Below are positions 51,336 to 60,634 of a stretch of 64,000 nucleotides of DNA, in pieces (within the stretch, counting starts at the first letter, position 1; each line of letters begins with the position of its first letter). The position numbers and the translations under genes were made by a program. The notes beneath the pieces were generated by a model. The model was given only the letters and a program-made list of their open reading frames with translations, was not told where the DNA came from and did no database searches. The DNA is from Larkinella knui (lineage in GTDB: Bacteria; Bacteroidota; Bacteroidia; Cytophagales; Spirosomataceae), in NCBI RefSeq assembly GCF_003858645.1, contig NZ_RQJP01000001.1, positions 2,079,487 through 2,143,486 on the forward strand. Direction: 5' to 3'.

Positions 51336-51374
51336 CCAATTTTTAAATATCAAACCACAAACGAGTTTACGCCG

Positions 51375-54300
51375 ATGTCTTCTTCTAACGCACCGCAACA
51401 GGGTCTGTACCGGCCTGAGTTTGAACATGACGCCTGTGGAATTGGATTCGTCGCACACGTGAAAGGCCGCAAGTCCCATCAGATTGTGGAGGACGCCCTG
51501 ACGATGCTTACGCGCATGGATCACCGGGGTGCGGTTGGCTACGAACCCAATACGGGCGATGGTGCAGGCATTCTGATTCAGATTCCCCACGAACTTTTTG
51601 TCGACGAGTGTCGCAAACTGAGCTTCTCGCTGCCTTCGGCCGGCGATTATGGCGTCGGGATGATTTACATGCCCAAAGACGACCGTCTGCGGAAAGAATG
51701 CCGCGATATTCTGAACCGAACCATCAAAAAACTAAATCTGGAGCTGCTCGGCTACCGCGTCGTTCCGGTCGATTCTTCTGATCTGGGCAACGGCTCACGG
51801 TCGGTCGAACCGGTGATGGAACAAGTCTTTATTCGTAAACCGATTACCCTGACTTCTGACGAATTTGAGCGTAAATTATACATCGTAAGGAACTACAGCA
51901 GCCGGATCATCAATGAAACGGTCGCTGGCGTTCAGAACAATTTTTATTACTCTTCCCTATCGAGCCGGGTCATTACGTATAAGGGTCAGTTAACGACCAA
52001 GCAACTCCGCGATTATTTTCCGGATTTACAACGGGAAGAGCTGGTGTCGGCCCTGGGCGTGGTTCACTCCCGCTTTTCGACCAACACCTTTCCATCCTGG
52101 CAACTGGCGCAACCCTTCCGGTATATTGCCCACAACGGTGAAATCAATACCGTCAAAGGCAACGTCAACTGGATGAAAACGGCGGAAGCCATGCTTGAGT
52201 CGAAACTGTTTACGCAGGAAGAACTGGACATGCTTCGCCCAATCTGCAACCTCAGCCAGTCGGATTCGGCCAACCTCGACAATGCCATCGAATTGCTGGT
52301 TTTATCGGGCCGGTCGCTGCCGCACGTGATGATGATGCTGATTCCGGAAGCCTGGGACGGCAACGAAAGCATGGACCCCGAACGGCACGCCTTTTACGAA
52401 TACCACGCAGCCATTATGGAGCCCTGGGATGGCCCCGCATCGATTTCGTTTACGGACGGACGGATTGTGGGCGCGACTCTCGACCGCAACGGCCTGCGTC
52501 CTTCCCGCTACTGGGTAACCGACGAAGACGTGGTCATCATGGCTTCCGAAGCCGGTGTCAACGATATCGATCCAGCACGGGTGGTCAAAAAAGGCCGTCT
52601 GCAACCGGGTCGCATGTTCGTCGTGGATCTGGAACAGGGCCGCATCATCAGTGACGAAGAAGTGAAATCCGACATCTGCTCGCGGAAACCGTACAAGCAG
52701 TGGCTGGAAGAATATAAGATTAAAATTTCCGATTTGCCCAAACCGGTCCGCACGTTTAGCCACATGCGGAAGCAGGACATTACGCAACGGCAGCAGGCAT
52801 TCGGTTTTACCTCCGAAGATTTGCGGATGATTCTGGCGCCGATGGCCGAAACCGGTCTGGAAGCCCTGGGGTCGATGGGAACCGACTCGCCCCTGGCTAT
52901 TCTGTCGGAACAAAGCCAGCATCTGGCCAATTACTTCAAGCAATTATTCGCGCAGGTGACCAACCCGCCGATCGACTCAATCCGGGAACGGGCCATTATG
53001 TCGTTGATTTCGTTCGTTGGTGCTACCGGTAACCTGCTGAGCGAAGATCCGGAACATTGCCGGTTGATCGAGTTGGCGCAGCCGGTTCTGACCATCGAGG
53101 AGTTTGATAAACTGCGGTTTGTGGATAAAAACCACTTCCAGGCCAAAACGATCAACACCTATTTCCGGGCCGATAACGGCACGGGACTGGAGCGCGCTCT
53201 GGAACGCATTTGCCGCTACGCCGAAGATGCCATCGAAGACGGGTTTGAGATCATCATCCTGTCCGACCGGGCCATCGACTCCGACCACGCTCCGATTCCG
53301 TCGCTGCTGGCGACGTCGGCCATTCACCACCACCTGATTCGCAGAGGCTTACGCGGTCAGGTTGGTATTCTGGTCGAAGCGGGCGACGTTTGGGAAACGC
53401 ATCATTACGCGACACTGATTGGATATGGAGCTTCCGGTATCAACCCGTACATGGCTTTCGAAACCATCACGGATATGAAGGAGCGCGGCTTGATTCAGAC
53501 CGATTATCCGGTCGAAAAACTCCACCAGAACTACATCAAGGCCGTCAATAAAGAATTGCTCAAGATCTTCTCGAAAATGGGCATTTCAACGCTTCAGTCC
53601 TACCAGGGCGCCATGATTTTCGAGTGCCTGGGTCTGAACAAGGAAGTGGTCGACAAGTATTTTACGGGTACGATTTCCCGGATTGGCGGGATGGGCCTCG
53701 AAGAGATCGGTCGCGAAATCCTGGTTCGTCACCGGCAGGCATTTCCGGAAAATAACCTACTGACGCCCCGGCTGGAAGTGGGTGGCGTCTACCAGTGGAA
53801 ACAACGCGGGGAAGCGCATATTTTCAACCCCGACACGATCCATCTGCTGCAACAGGCCACCAAAAAGAACGACTACCAGATTTATAAGAAATACGCCAAC
53901 CTCATCGACGACCAAACCCGCAAGGCCCTGACCCTGCGCGGCCTGATGAAGTTCAAGAAAGGCAATCCGGTACCGATTGAGGAAGTTGAACCGATCGAAA
54001 GCATTTTCACCCGGTTTGCCACAGGTGCCATGTCCTTCGGTTCCATTTCGTGGGAAGCTCACACGACGCTGGCCATTGCCATGAACCGCATCGGCGGCAA
54101 AAGCAATTCCGGCGAAGGCGGTGAAGACGAACTGCGGTATACGCCACTGGCGAACGGTGACAACATGAATTCGAGCATCAAGCAGGTGGCTTCGGGCCGG
54201 TTTGGGGTTACGAGTCATTATTTAACAAACGCCCGCGAACTGCAAATCAAAATGGCGCAGGGCGCGAAACCGGGCGAAGGGGGTCAGTTGCCCGGCCATA

Positions 54301-55946
54301 AAGTCGACGACTGGATTGGCCGGACGCGTCATTCAACGCCGGGTGTGGGCTTGATTTCGCCCCCGCCCCACCACGATATTTATTCCATCGAGGATTTAGC
54401 CCAGCTCATTTTTGACCTCAAAAATGCCAACCGGGCCGCCCGCATCAGCGTCAAACTGGTGTCGGAAGCCGGAGTTGGAACCATTGCCGCCGGGGTTGCC
54501 AAAGCCCACGCCGATCACATCCTGATTTCGGGACACGACGGCGGAACGGGCGCGTCGCCCCTGAGCTCGATTCGTCACGCGGGTTTGCCGTGGGAACTGG
54601 GACTGGCCGAAACCCACCAGACGCTGGTTCGCAACAAATTGCGGGGCCGCGTAACGGTGCAGACGGACGGCCAGATCCGGACGGGCCGCGACCTGGCGAT
54701 TGCCGCGCTGCTGGGTGCCGAAGAATTCGGTGTCGCCACCGCTGCGCTCGTCACCGTCGGCTGTATCATGATGCGGAAGTGTCATTTGAACACCTGTCCG
54801 GTGGGTGTTGCCACGCAGAACAAAGACCTGCGGGCGCTGTTTACGGGCAAACCGGAACACGTCGTCAACATGTTCACGTTTCTGGCCACCGAATTGCGTG
54901 AGATCATGGCGGAACTGGGCTTCCGGACCATCAACGAAATGGTGGGTCAGTCGCAAATGCTCGAAATGCGCAACGATATCAAGCACTGGAAATACAATCA
55001 CGTCGATCTGTCGGCGGTCTTGTTCAAAGATGCCAATAACCTGGATGTCGCCTTGTACAAGCAGGAAGAGCAGGATCACGGCATGGATGATATTCTGGAT
55101 TGGGAATTGCTCAGAGTAGCGAAACCCGCGCTGGAAGCCGCTGAATCGGTATACGCCGAGTATCCCATTATCAACCTGAACCGGGCGGTAGGTACGGTTT
55201 TATCGAACGAAATTTCCAAACTATACGCTGGCAAGGGGTTACCCGAAGGCACGATTCACTTCAAATTCCGGGGTACGGCCGGTCAGAGTTTCGGTGCGTT
55301 CAACACCCATGGCATCAAGCTCGAACTGGAAGGCGACGCCAACGATTATTTCGGAAAAGGGCTTTGTGGCGCGCAGTTGATTGTGTACCCTGACCGCATG
55401 GCGCCGTTTAAACCGGAAGAAAACAGCATCGTCGGCAACGTGTCGTTCTACGGCGCAACCTCCGGCGAAGCCTACATTCGCGGGATGGCGGGCGAGCGGT
55501 TCTGCGTTCGGAACTCGGGGGCCAAGGTCGTTGTCGAAGGCGTTGGTGATCACGGTCTGGAATACATGACGGGCGGTCTGGCCGTCATTCTGGGCTCGGT
55601 TGGTCGAAACTTTGCCGCCGGCATGTCCGGTGGTGTGGCCTACATCTGGGATCAGGAGGGCGATTTTGCGTCCAAAGTCAACGGCGAGATGGTGAATCTG
55701 GAAACCCTGGACAGCGATGACATCGCCATTGTGAAGGAATTTGTCGAGAAACACTTCCAGTATACCACCAGCAACGTGGCGCTGCGGCTGATTCAGGACT
55801 GGGATAACCTCATCAAGCAATTTGTCAAGGTAATGCCGGGCGATTTCCGCAAGGCGCTGGCCGGACGCGGTATTTCACTGGCCGACCAGATTCGCGACAA
55901 GAACGTGGTCTATCAGGACATCGTCGTGGACGTGGCCCACGGATAA
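51375..55946 (+). CDS. gltB: Glutamate synthase large subunit
   Basis: A 1523-residue enzyme that, with GltD, makes two glutamates from glutamine and 2-oxoglutarate. The N-terminal class II amidotransferase begins at Cys21 after a 20-residue propeptide (EFEHDACGIGFVAHVKG). The central and FMN domains follow (FGSISWEAHTTLAIAMNRIG, GHDGGTGASPLSS), the 3Fe-4S cluster is CIMMRKCHLNTC, and the GXGXG-type C-terminal beta-helix has GLCGAQLIVYPD and GVGDHGLEYMTGG. The ATG at 51375 is used; a TTG upstream would add 14 residues to the propeptide. Ammonia released at the N-terminal site tunnels to the FMN site. It is followed by a DUF29 gene and then gltD. Confidence 0.97.
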   Translation: MSSSNAPQQGLYRPEFEHDACGIGFVAHVKGRKSHQIVEDALTMLTRMDHRGAVGYEPNTGDGAGILIQIPHELFVDECRKLSFSLPSAGDYGVGMIYMPKDDRLRKECRDILNRTIKKLNLELLGYRVVPVDSSDLGNGSRSVEPVMEQVFIRKPITLTSDEFERKLYIVRNYSSRIINETVAGVQNNFYYSSLSSRVITYKGQLTTKQLRDYFPDLQREELVSALGVVHSRFSTNTFPSWQLAQPFRYIAHNGEINTVKGNVNWMKTAEAMLESKLFTQEELDMLRPICNLSQSDSANLDNAIELLVLSGRSLPHVMMMLIPEAWDGNESMDPERHAFYEYHAAIMEPWDGPASISFTDGRIVGATLDRNGLRPSRYWVTDEDVVIMASEAGVNDIDPARVVKKGRLQPGRMFVVDLEQGRIISDEEVKSDICSRKPYKQWLEEYKIKISDLPKPVRTFSHMRKQDITQRQQAFGFTSEDLRMILAPMAETGLEALGSMGTDSPLAILSEQSQHLANYFKQLFAQVTNPPIDSIRERAIMSLISFVGATGNLLSEDPEHCRLIELAQPVLTIEEFDKLRFVDKNHFQAKTINTYFRADNGTGLERALERICRYAEDAIEDGFEIIILSDRAIDSDHAPIPSLLATSAIHHHLIRRGLRGQVGILVEAGDVWETHHYATLIGYGASGINPYMAFETITDMKERGLIQTDYPVEKLHQNYIKAVNKELLKIFSKMGISTLQSYQGAMIFECLGLNKEVVDKYFTGTISRIGGMGLEEIGREILVRHRQAFPENNLLTPRLEVGGVYQWKQRGEAHIFNPDTIHLLQQATKKNDYQIYKKYANLIDDQTRKALTLRGLMKFKKGNPVPIEEVEPIESIFTRFATGAMSFGSISWEAHTTLAIAMNRIGGKSNSGEGGEDELRYTPLANGDNMNSSIKQVASGRFGVTSHYLTNARELQIKMAQGAKPGEGGQLPGHKVDDWIGRTRHSTPGVGLISPPPHHDIYSIEDLAQLIFDLKNANRAARISVKLVSEAGVGTIAAGVAKAHADHILISGHDGGTGASPLSSIRHAGLPWELGLAETHQTLVRNKLRGRVTVQTDGQIRTGRDLAIAALLGAEEFGVATAALVTVGCIMMRKCHLNTCPVGVATQNKDLRALFTGKPEHVVNMFTFLATELREIMAELGFRTINEMVGQSQMLEMRNDIKHWKYNHVDLSAVLFKDANNLDVALYKQEEQDHGMDDILDWELLRVAKPALEAAESVYAEYPIINLNRAVGTVLSNEISKLYAGKGLPEGTIHFKFRGTAGQSFGAFNTHGIKLELEGDANDYFGKGLCGAQLIVYPDRMAPFKPEENSIVGNVSFYGATSGEAYIRGMAGERFCVRNSGAKVVVEGVGDHGLEYMTGGLAVILGSVGRNFAAGMSGGVAYIWDQEGDFASKVNGEMVNLETLDSDDIAIVKEFVEKHFQYTTSNVALRLIQDWDNLIKQFVKVMPGDFRKALAGRGISLADQIRDKNVVYQDIVVDVAHG

Positions 55947-55964
55947 CAACTGATTTTCTTTCGT

Positions 55965-55972
55965 TATCTTTG
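55965..55972 (+). promoter_or_regulatory. Bacteroidota -7 promoter box TATCTTTG
   Basis: An exact TAnnTTTG match 20 bases upstream of the DUF29 gene, in the 46-base gap after gltB, suggesting DUF29-gltD can be transcribed independently of gltB. Confidence 0.45.
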
Positions 55973-55992
55973 TTTAAAACCAAGGTAATGCC

Positions 55993-56418
55993 ATGAAAAA
56001 CTGGGAAGAAATTGCATCGACTTCAGAGCTTTTAGCCGCACAGGAGATCAAACGCTCCTGGGACGAAGGGGATCTGGAAGACGCAGAAAGTGGCCTCAAT
56101 CAGTTAATTGAAACCATGTCACGTTCTGAGCGCCGGGCTTTGCAGAGTCAGTTGGTACGACTGATGCAGCACATAATTAAATGGAAAATTCAGCCGGAAA
56201 AACGATCCAAAAGCTGGCTTCTGACGATCAATAATGCCCGCTTTGAAATTAAGAGCTTAAGGGAATATACGCCTTCTTTAAATGTACCATACATCCAAAG
56301 CATTTGGGAAAGGGTTATTGCTGAAGCTCGAATCGAAGCAGAAATTGAAACCGGAGTTTCGGCAGATAAGGAAGACCTGACCTGGGACGAAGTATTTGAA
56401 AAACCGTATACGCTTTAA
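55993..56418 (+). CDS. DUF29 family protein
   Basis: A 141-residue helical protein matching DUF29: LIETMSRSERRALQSQLVRL, MQHIIKWKIQPEKRSKSWLL and TINNARFEIKSLREYTPSL are the characteristic segments. DUF29 proteins are abundant in Cyanobacteria and scattered elsewhere; the function is unknown. Its placement between gltB and gltD, with 46 bases before and only 5 bases after it, is unusual. It has its own promoter box. AT content is higher than in gltB and gltD, which hints at insertion. Confidence 0.88.
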   Translation: MKNWEEIASTSELLAAQEIKRSWDEGDLEDAESGLNQLIETMSRSERRALQSQLVRLMQHIIKWKIQPEKRSKSWLLTINNARFEIKSLREYTPSLNVPYIQSIWERVIAEARIEAEIETGVSADKEDLTWDEVFEKPYTL

Positions 56419-56423
56419 TCTAC

Positions 56424-57911
56424 ATGGGAAAACCCACTGGATTTTTAGAATTTACCCGCGAACTGCCGAAAAAACGCGACGTTCAGCAGCGGCTTCATGA
56501 TTACAAGGAAATCGAACAACCGTACGCGGAGGAAGATACCCAGAAACAGGCGGCTCGCTGCATGGACTGCGGTATTCCATTCTGCCACAACGGCTGTCCG
56601 CTGGGAAATATCATTCCGGAGTTCAACGACGCCGTCTACGAACAGAACTGGGAGTATGCCTACGAAATCCTGGCATCGACCAACAACTTCCCGGAGTTTA
56701 CGGGCCGCATTTGCCCCGCTCCCTGCGAATCATCGTGCGTGCTGGGCATCAATAAACCGCCCGTCGCCATTGAATTCATCGAGAAGTCGATTGCCGAAGC
56801 TGCGTTTGCCCGCGGATTCGTGCAGCCTTCCAAAACCATCAAACGGACGGGCAAAAAGGCGGCCATCGTCGGCTCCGGCCCGGCCGGATTGGCAGCGGCT
56901 GCGCAGTTGAACAAAGCCGGACATGACGTCACCGTGTTCGAGCGGGCCGACCAGATCGGCGGTTTGCTGCGGTACGGTATTCCGGATTTTAAACTGGAAA
57001 AATGGGTGATCGACCGTCGGCTGACCGTTATGGAAGCCGAAGGCATCACGTTCAAAACCGGCGTAAATGTTGGTGAACATATTAAAGCCAAGGAACTGCT
57101 GGCCGAATTCGACGTCATTTTATTGACGGGAGGATCAACGGTTCCGCGCGACCTGCCGATTCCGGGCCGGGAGTTGAAAGGCGTGCATTTTGCGATGGAA
57201 TTTCTGAGTCAGCAAAACAAGCGCGTTGCCGATCGTCCCGTTCAGGTCGACCACCGGGGCGCACCGTACCAGAATGGCGAACTGCTGGCAACCGGCAAAA
57301 ACGTCGTTGTTATTGGTGGCGGTGATACCGGTTCCGACTGTGTGGGAACGTCGAATCGCCACGGTGCGAAGTCGGTGACTCAAATTGAACTGATGCCCAT
57401 GCCACCGGCCGACCGCGCCGAAAGCACCCCCTGGCCCAACTGGCCGATGATGCTCCGGACCTCCACCTCGCACGAGGAAGGGTGCGAACGGCACTGGTCG
57501 ATCAATACGAAGGCGTTTATCGGGGATGAAAATGGCAACCTGAAAGCCCTGCGCATCGTGGACCTGGAGTGGCAAAACGTCGATGGTCGCATGAACATGG
57601 TAGAAGTTCCGGGATCGGAACGGGATATCGACTGCGAACTGGCGTTGCTGGCGGCCGGTTTTCTGCATCCGCAGCAGGAAGGTTTGCTGAATGCCCTCGA
57701 ACTGGAATACGAGCGTGGCAACGTCAAAGCCGTTAATTATCAGACTACGGCCAACCCAAAAGTGTTTGCCGCCGGGGATATGCGCCGGGGACAGTCGCTG
57801 GTGGTTTGGGCGATTTCAGAAGGCCGTGAAGCCGCGCGAGCGGCCGACCTCTTCCTGATGGGTGAAAGCCAGCTGGAAGCGAAAGCCAAGTCGATGTTTG
57901 CGACAGTCTGA
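56424..57911 (+). CDS. gltD: Glutamate synthase small subunit
   Basis: A 495-residue NADPH-dependent flavoprotein that passes electrons to GltB. The N-terminal 4Fe-4S region has CMDCGIPFCHNGCPLGN and CPAPCESSC, the FAD-binding fold AAIVGSGPAGLAAAAQL and the NADPH-binding fold VVVIGGGDTGSDC, with GDMRRGQSLVVWAISEGREA near the end. It starts 5 bases after the DUF29 stop and ends in a strong terminator. Confidence 0.97.
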   Translation: MGKPTGFLEFTRELPKKRDVQQRLHDYKEIEQPYAEEDTQKQAARCMDCGIPFCHNGCPLGNIIPEFNDAVYEQNWEYAYEILASTNNFPEFTGRICPAPCESSCVLGINKPPVAIEFIEKSIAEAAFARGFVQPSKTIKRTGKKAAIVGSGPAGLAAAAQLNKAGHDVTVFERADQIGGLLRYGIPDFKLEKWVIDRRLTVMEAEGITFKTGVNVGEHIKAKELLAEFDVILLTGGSTVPRDLPIPGRELKGVHFAMEFLSQQNKRVADRPVQVDHRGAPYQNGELLATGKNVVVIGGGDTGSDCVGTSNRHGAKSVTQIELMPMPPADRAESTPWPNWPMMLRTSTSHEEGCERHWSINTKAFIGDENGNLKALRIVDLEWQNVDGRMNMVEVPGSERDIDCELALLAAGFLHPQQEGLLNALELEYERGNVKAVNYQTTANPKVFAAGDMRRGQSLVVWAISEGREAARAADLFLMGESQLEAKAKSMFATV

Positions 57912-57932
57912 CCACGGAAAACTTAATCAGGA

Positions 57933-57965
57933 GCCGCCGGTTTGACGACCGGCGGCTTTTTTGTT
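57933..57965 (+). terminator. Intrinsic terminator after gltD
   Basis: GCCGCCGGT (57933-57941) pairs with ACCGGCGGC (57948-57956), 6-base loop, followed by a T-run. It closes the glutamate synthase operon. Confidence 0.95.
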
Positions 57966-58018
57966 TTTAGGCCCGACACAACTTTAAACCAATCCGTTTA
58001 TTCACCTGGGAAACTTTG

Positions 58019-58026
58019 TAGTTTTG
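58019..58026 (+). promoter_or_regulatory. Bacteroidota -7 promoter box TAGTTTTG for alaA
   Basis: An exact TAnnTTTG match 26 bases upstream of the aminotransferase ATG at 58053. Confidence 0.5.
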
Positions 58027-58052
58027 CCCCACTTTTCGAATCAATTACCCCT

Positions 58053-59264
58053 ATGAATTTTTTAAAATCCAACCGGCTCAATGATTTGCGTTACGAAATT
58101 CGCGGGCCGGTTTATGAAAAAGCGCTGGACCTCGAAAGTCAGGGGTACACCATTATTAAGCTGAATATTGGCAATCCGGCCCCGTTTGGTTTCGACGCGC
58201 CCGACGAAATTGTCCACGATATCATCCTGAATATCCGCAACGCCCAGGGTTATTCTGACTCGCGGGGTCTCTTTGCCGCCCGGAAAGCCGTTATGCATTA
58301 CACCCAGAATCTGGGCATCAAAGACGTTGCCATCAACGACGTGTACATCGGCAACGGTGTGAGCGAGTTGATTCTGCTGACGATGCAGGCACTGATCAAC
58401 GAAGGCGACGAAGTGCTGGTGCCTTCACCCGATTATCCGCTCTGGACAACTTCCGTGGCCCTTTCTGGTGGCAAACCGGTCCATTACCTCTGTGACGAGC
58501 AGGCCGACTGGAACCCGGATCTGGTGGATCTGGAAAGCAAGATCACATCGCGCACCCGGGCCATTGTGGTCATCAATCCGAATAATCCGACGGGGGCGGT
58601 TTATGACAAGCACGTCCTGCAAGGCATCGCCCGAATTGCAGAAAAGCACCAGCTCATTCTGTTTGCGGACGAAATTTATGACAAAATCCTCTACGACGGT
58701 GTCGTTCATCATCCCATGGCGACGATGGTGGAAGACACCCTGTGCATCTCGATGGGCGGTTTGTCGAAGAACTACCGGGCGGCCGGTTTTCGGGGTGGCT
58801 GGCTGGTGTTGAGTGGGGCCAAACACCGGGCCAAATCCTACATCGAAGGGCTGACGCTGCTGGCCAGTATGCGGCTTTGTGCCAACGTGCCAACCCAATA
58901 CGCCATTCAAACCGCGCTGGGTGGATACCAGAGTATCAACGACTTAATCCTGCCTACGGGACGGCTGTACCGGCAAATTCAGTATGCGTATGATCGCATT
59001 ACGGCCATTCCCGGCCTGAGCTGCGTGAAACCGAAAGGCTCCCTGTACATTTTTCCCAAGATCGACCTCTCCCAGTTCCGAATTGCCAGCGACGATGATT
59101 TTGTGTTCGATTTACTGGACGAGCAGAAGGTGCTGGTGGTGGCCGGAACGGGTTTCAATTACGTCCACGACGACCATTTTCGGATCGTCTGTCTGCCTTC
59201 CGTCGACGATCTGACGCTGGCCCTGGACCGGATTGAAGCGTTCCTGGAAAGCCGCCGGAAGTGA
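58053..59264 (+). CDS. alaA: Glutamate-pyruvate aminotransferase AlaA-like
   Basis: A 403-residue PLP enzyme that transfers the amino group of glutamate to pyruvate to give alanine. It follows AlaA closely: YEIRGPVYEKALDLESQGY, KLNIGNPAPFGFDAPDEI, NGVSELILLTMQALINEGDE, INPNNPTGAVYDKHVL, FADEIYDKILYD and GLSKNYRAAGFRGGWLVLSG with the PLP Lys. The start at 58053 gives the family N terminus. Its place after the glutamate synthase operon links glutamate supply with alanine synthesis. Transcribed alone from its own promoter box. Confidence 0.93.
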   Translation: MNFLKSNRLNDLRYEIRGPVYEKALDLESQGYTIIKLNIGNPAPFGFDAPDEIVHDIILNIRNAQGYSDSRGLFAARKAVMHYTQNLGIKDVAINDVYIGNGVSELILLTMQALINEGDEVLVPSPDYPLWTTSVALSGGKPVHYLCDEQADWNPDLVDLESKITSRTRAIVVINPNNPTGAVYDKHVLQGIARIAEKHQLILFADEIYDKILYDGVVHHPMATMVEDTLCISMGGLSKNYRAAGFRGGWLVLSGAKHRAKSYIEGLTLLASMRLCANVPTQYAIQTALGGYQSINDLILPTGRLYRQIQYAYDRITAIPGLSCVKPKGSLYIFPKIDLSQFRIASDDDFVFDLLDEQKVLVVAGTGFNYVHDDHFRIVCLPSVDDLTLALDRIEAFLESRRK

Positions 59265-59312
59265 CGTCAGCTTGCGGTTTCGGGTGGGATTACCAGACGT
59301 CACGTACAGCCC

Positions 59313-59609
59313 TCACTGCCGTTTGGTAATCCGGTTCATGGTTATACTGCGTTGCCGGTTTGCTTTAAACCGGGCATCATCCACAGCCGACATAGCCGCG
59401 TGTTTGGTGGCCCGGCCCTGAACCCGTTCGCGCCACCTCCGCCACGAAGCGGGTTTTAGCTGGTGGCGCATTACGTCGATAACCTCCTGTTCCGACAACC
59501 CAAACTGTGCCTCAATGGCCTCGAAAGGCGTGCGGTCTTCCCAGGCCATTTCCACAATTCGATCCAGATCGTTTTCATCGAACTCAACAACGGATGCGTT
59601 CTTTTTCAT
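59313..59609 (-). CDS. TIGR03643-family protein
   Basis: A 98-residue basic protein with a helix-turn-helix-like first half (LDRIVEMAWEDRTPFEAIEA, FGLSEQEVIDVMRHQLKPAS) and an arginine-rich ending (WRRWRERVQGRATKHAAMS). This matches the conserved family known as TIGR03643, whose function is unknown. It may bind nucleic acid. It converges with alaA, 48 bases away, and diverges from the queuosine transporter. Confidence 0.85.
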   Translation of the reverse strand: MKKNASVVEFDENDLDRIVEMAWEDRTPFEAIEAQFGLSEQEVIDVMRHQLKPASWRRWRERVQGRATKHAAMSAVDDARFKANRQRSITMNRITKRQ

Positions 59610-59799
59610 ACATCAGATAACGAACCCAATCGGCAAACAGTTGCCTAAGGTAATTTTTAGTTACACCTGAACGATGGGACCGGCGCGGTTACCGAAAAAC
59701 CATGGAACCGAATAATGGATTAAATTGCCGTTGGTTGGCCAGATTCATCGAAGTAAGAATTATGACTTAAGCGTTATGCGTTCTATCTTGTTGCTGTTT

Positions 59800-59846
59800 C
59801 GCCACCGACTAACTCTTCATTCTTAACTCTTAATTCTTAACTCCCG
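59800..59846. repeat. Iterated G-poor AACTCTT-type spacer before yhhQ
   Basis: The plus strand carries CTAACTCTTCATTCTTAACT and similar iterations right up to the ATG at 59848. It matches the iterated motifs of the spacer at 11522-11568. No left arm for a hairpin is visible here. Confidence 0.4.
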
Positions 59847-59847
59847 T

Positions 59848-60633
59848 ATGGCCTCTTTTACCAGCAAGCGAACCAGTTTGTACATCTTTTTAAGTGCAAT
59901 TTTTCTAACGAATGCCATCATTGCGGAAATCATTGGCGTCAAGATTTTCTCCGCCGAAACCCTGCTGGGTGTCGCTCCGGCGCAGTTGCATTTACTCGGC
60001 GATTTTGTGCTGGATTTTAACCTGACGGCGGGGGTCGTCATCTGGCCGGCGGTTTTCATCACCTCCGACATCATCAATGAATATTATGGCATCAAAGGCG
60101 TCAAGCAGATTTCCTACATTACGGCCGGTTTTATCGCCTACAGCTTTCTGATCATCTACTTCGTTACCACGCTGCCCCCGGCTCAGTTCTGGCTGGATGT
60201 CAACAAAACCGATGCGGTGGGGAACCCGGTGAACATCAACAACGCGTTTGCCATGATTTTCCGGCAGGGGCTCGGCATTATCATCGGTTCAATCACGGCC
60301 TTCATGCTGGGGCAATTGCTGGATGCCACGGTTTTTCAATCCCTGAAGAAAATTACGGGTAGCCGCAAAATCTGGCTCCGGGCAACGGGATCGACGCTCG
60401 TTTCGCAACTGGTCGACAGCTTCGTGGTTCTGACCATCGCTTTCTACATTTTTGGAAACTGGTCGTTTTCGCAGGTCATCGCCGTTGCGATTGTCAATTA
60501 CATCTACAAGTTTTTTATTGCTGTTGTGCTAACACCGCTTCTGTATGTCGCTCATTTTCTGATTGATAACTATCTCGGCAAAGAACATGCAAAAGAATTG
60601 GCAAACGAATCGAGCATGAGTACGTTTATGTAG
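59848..60633 (+). CDS. yhhQ: Queuosine precursor transporter (YhhQ family)
   Basis: A 261-residue inner-membrane protein with six predicted helices. The family opening SLYIFLSAIFLTNAIIAEII, WPAVFITSDIINEYYGIKGV and IVNYIYKFFIAVVLTPLLY are typical of the COG1738 queuosine precursor (preQ0/preQ1) transporters. It imports precursors of the modified tRNA base queuosine. It starts right after an iterated spacer and its stop is one base before the next gene's ATG, so the two form an operon. Confidence 0.92.
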   Translation: MASFTSKRTSLYIFLSAIFLTNAIIAEIIGVKIFSAETLLGVAPAQLHLLGDFVLDFNLTAGVVIWPAVFITSDIINEYYGIKGVKQISYITAGFIAYSFLIIYFVTTLPPAQFWLDVNKTDAVGNPVNINNAFAMIFRQGLGIIIGSITAFMLGQLLDATVFQSLKKITGSRKIWLRATGSTLVSQLVDSFVVLTIAFYIFGNWSFSQVIAVAIVNYIYKFFIAVVLTPLLYVAHFLIDNYLGKEHAKELANESSMSTFM

Positions 60634-60634
60634 T

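Larger units (their letters stand above)
50631..51374. other. Long divergent regulatory region upstream of gltB
   Basis: No gene is seen. The right part (50830-51300) is strongly AT-rich with a 13-bp perfect inverted repeat at 50966-50996 and an exact -7 promoter box at 51328. The left edge carries the promoter of the exported hypothetical protein. Confidence 0.6.
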
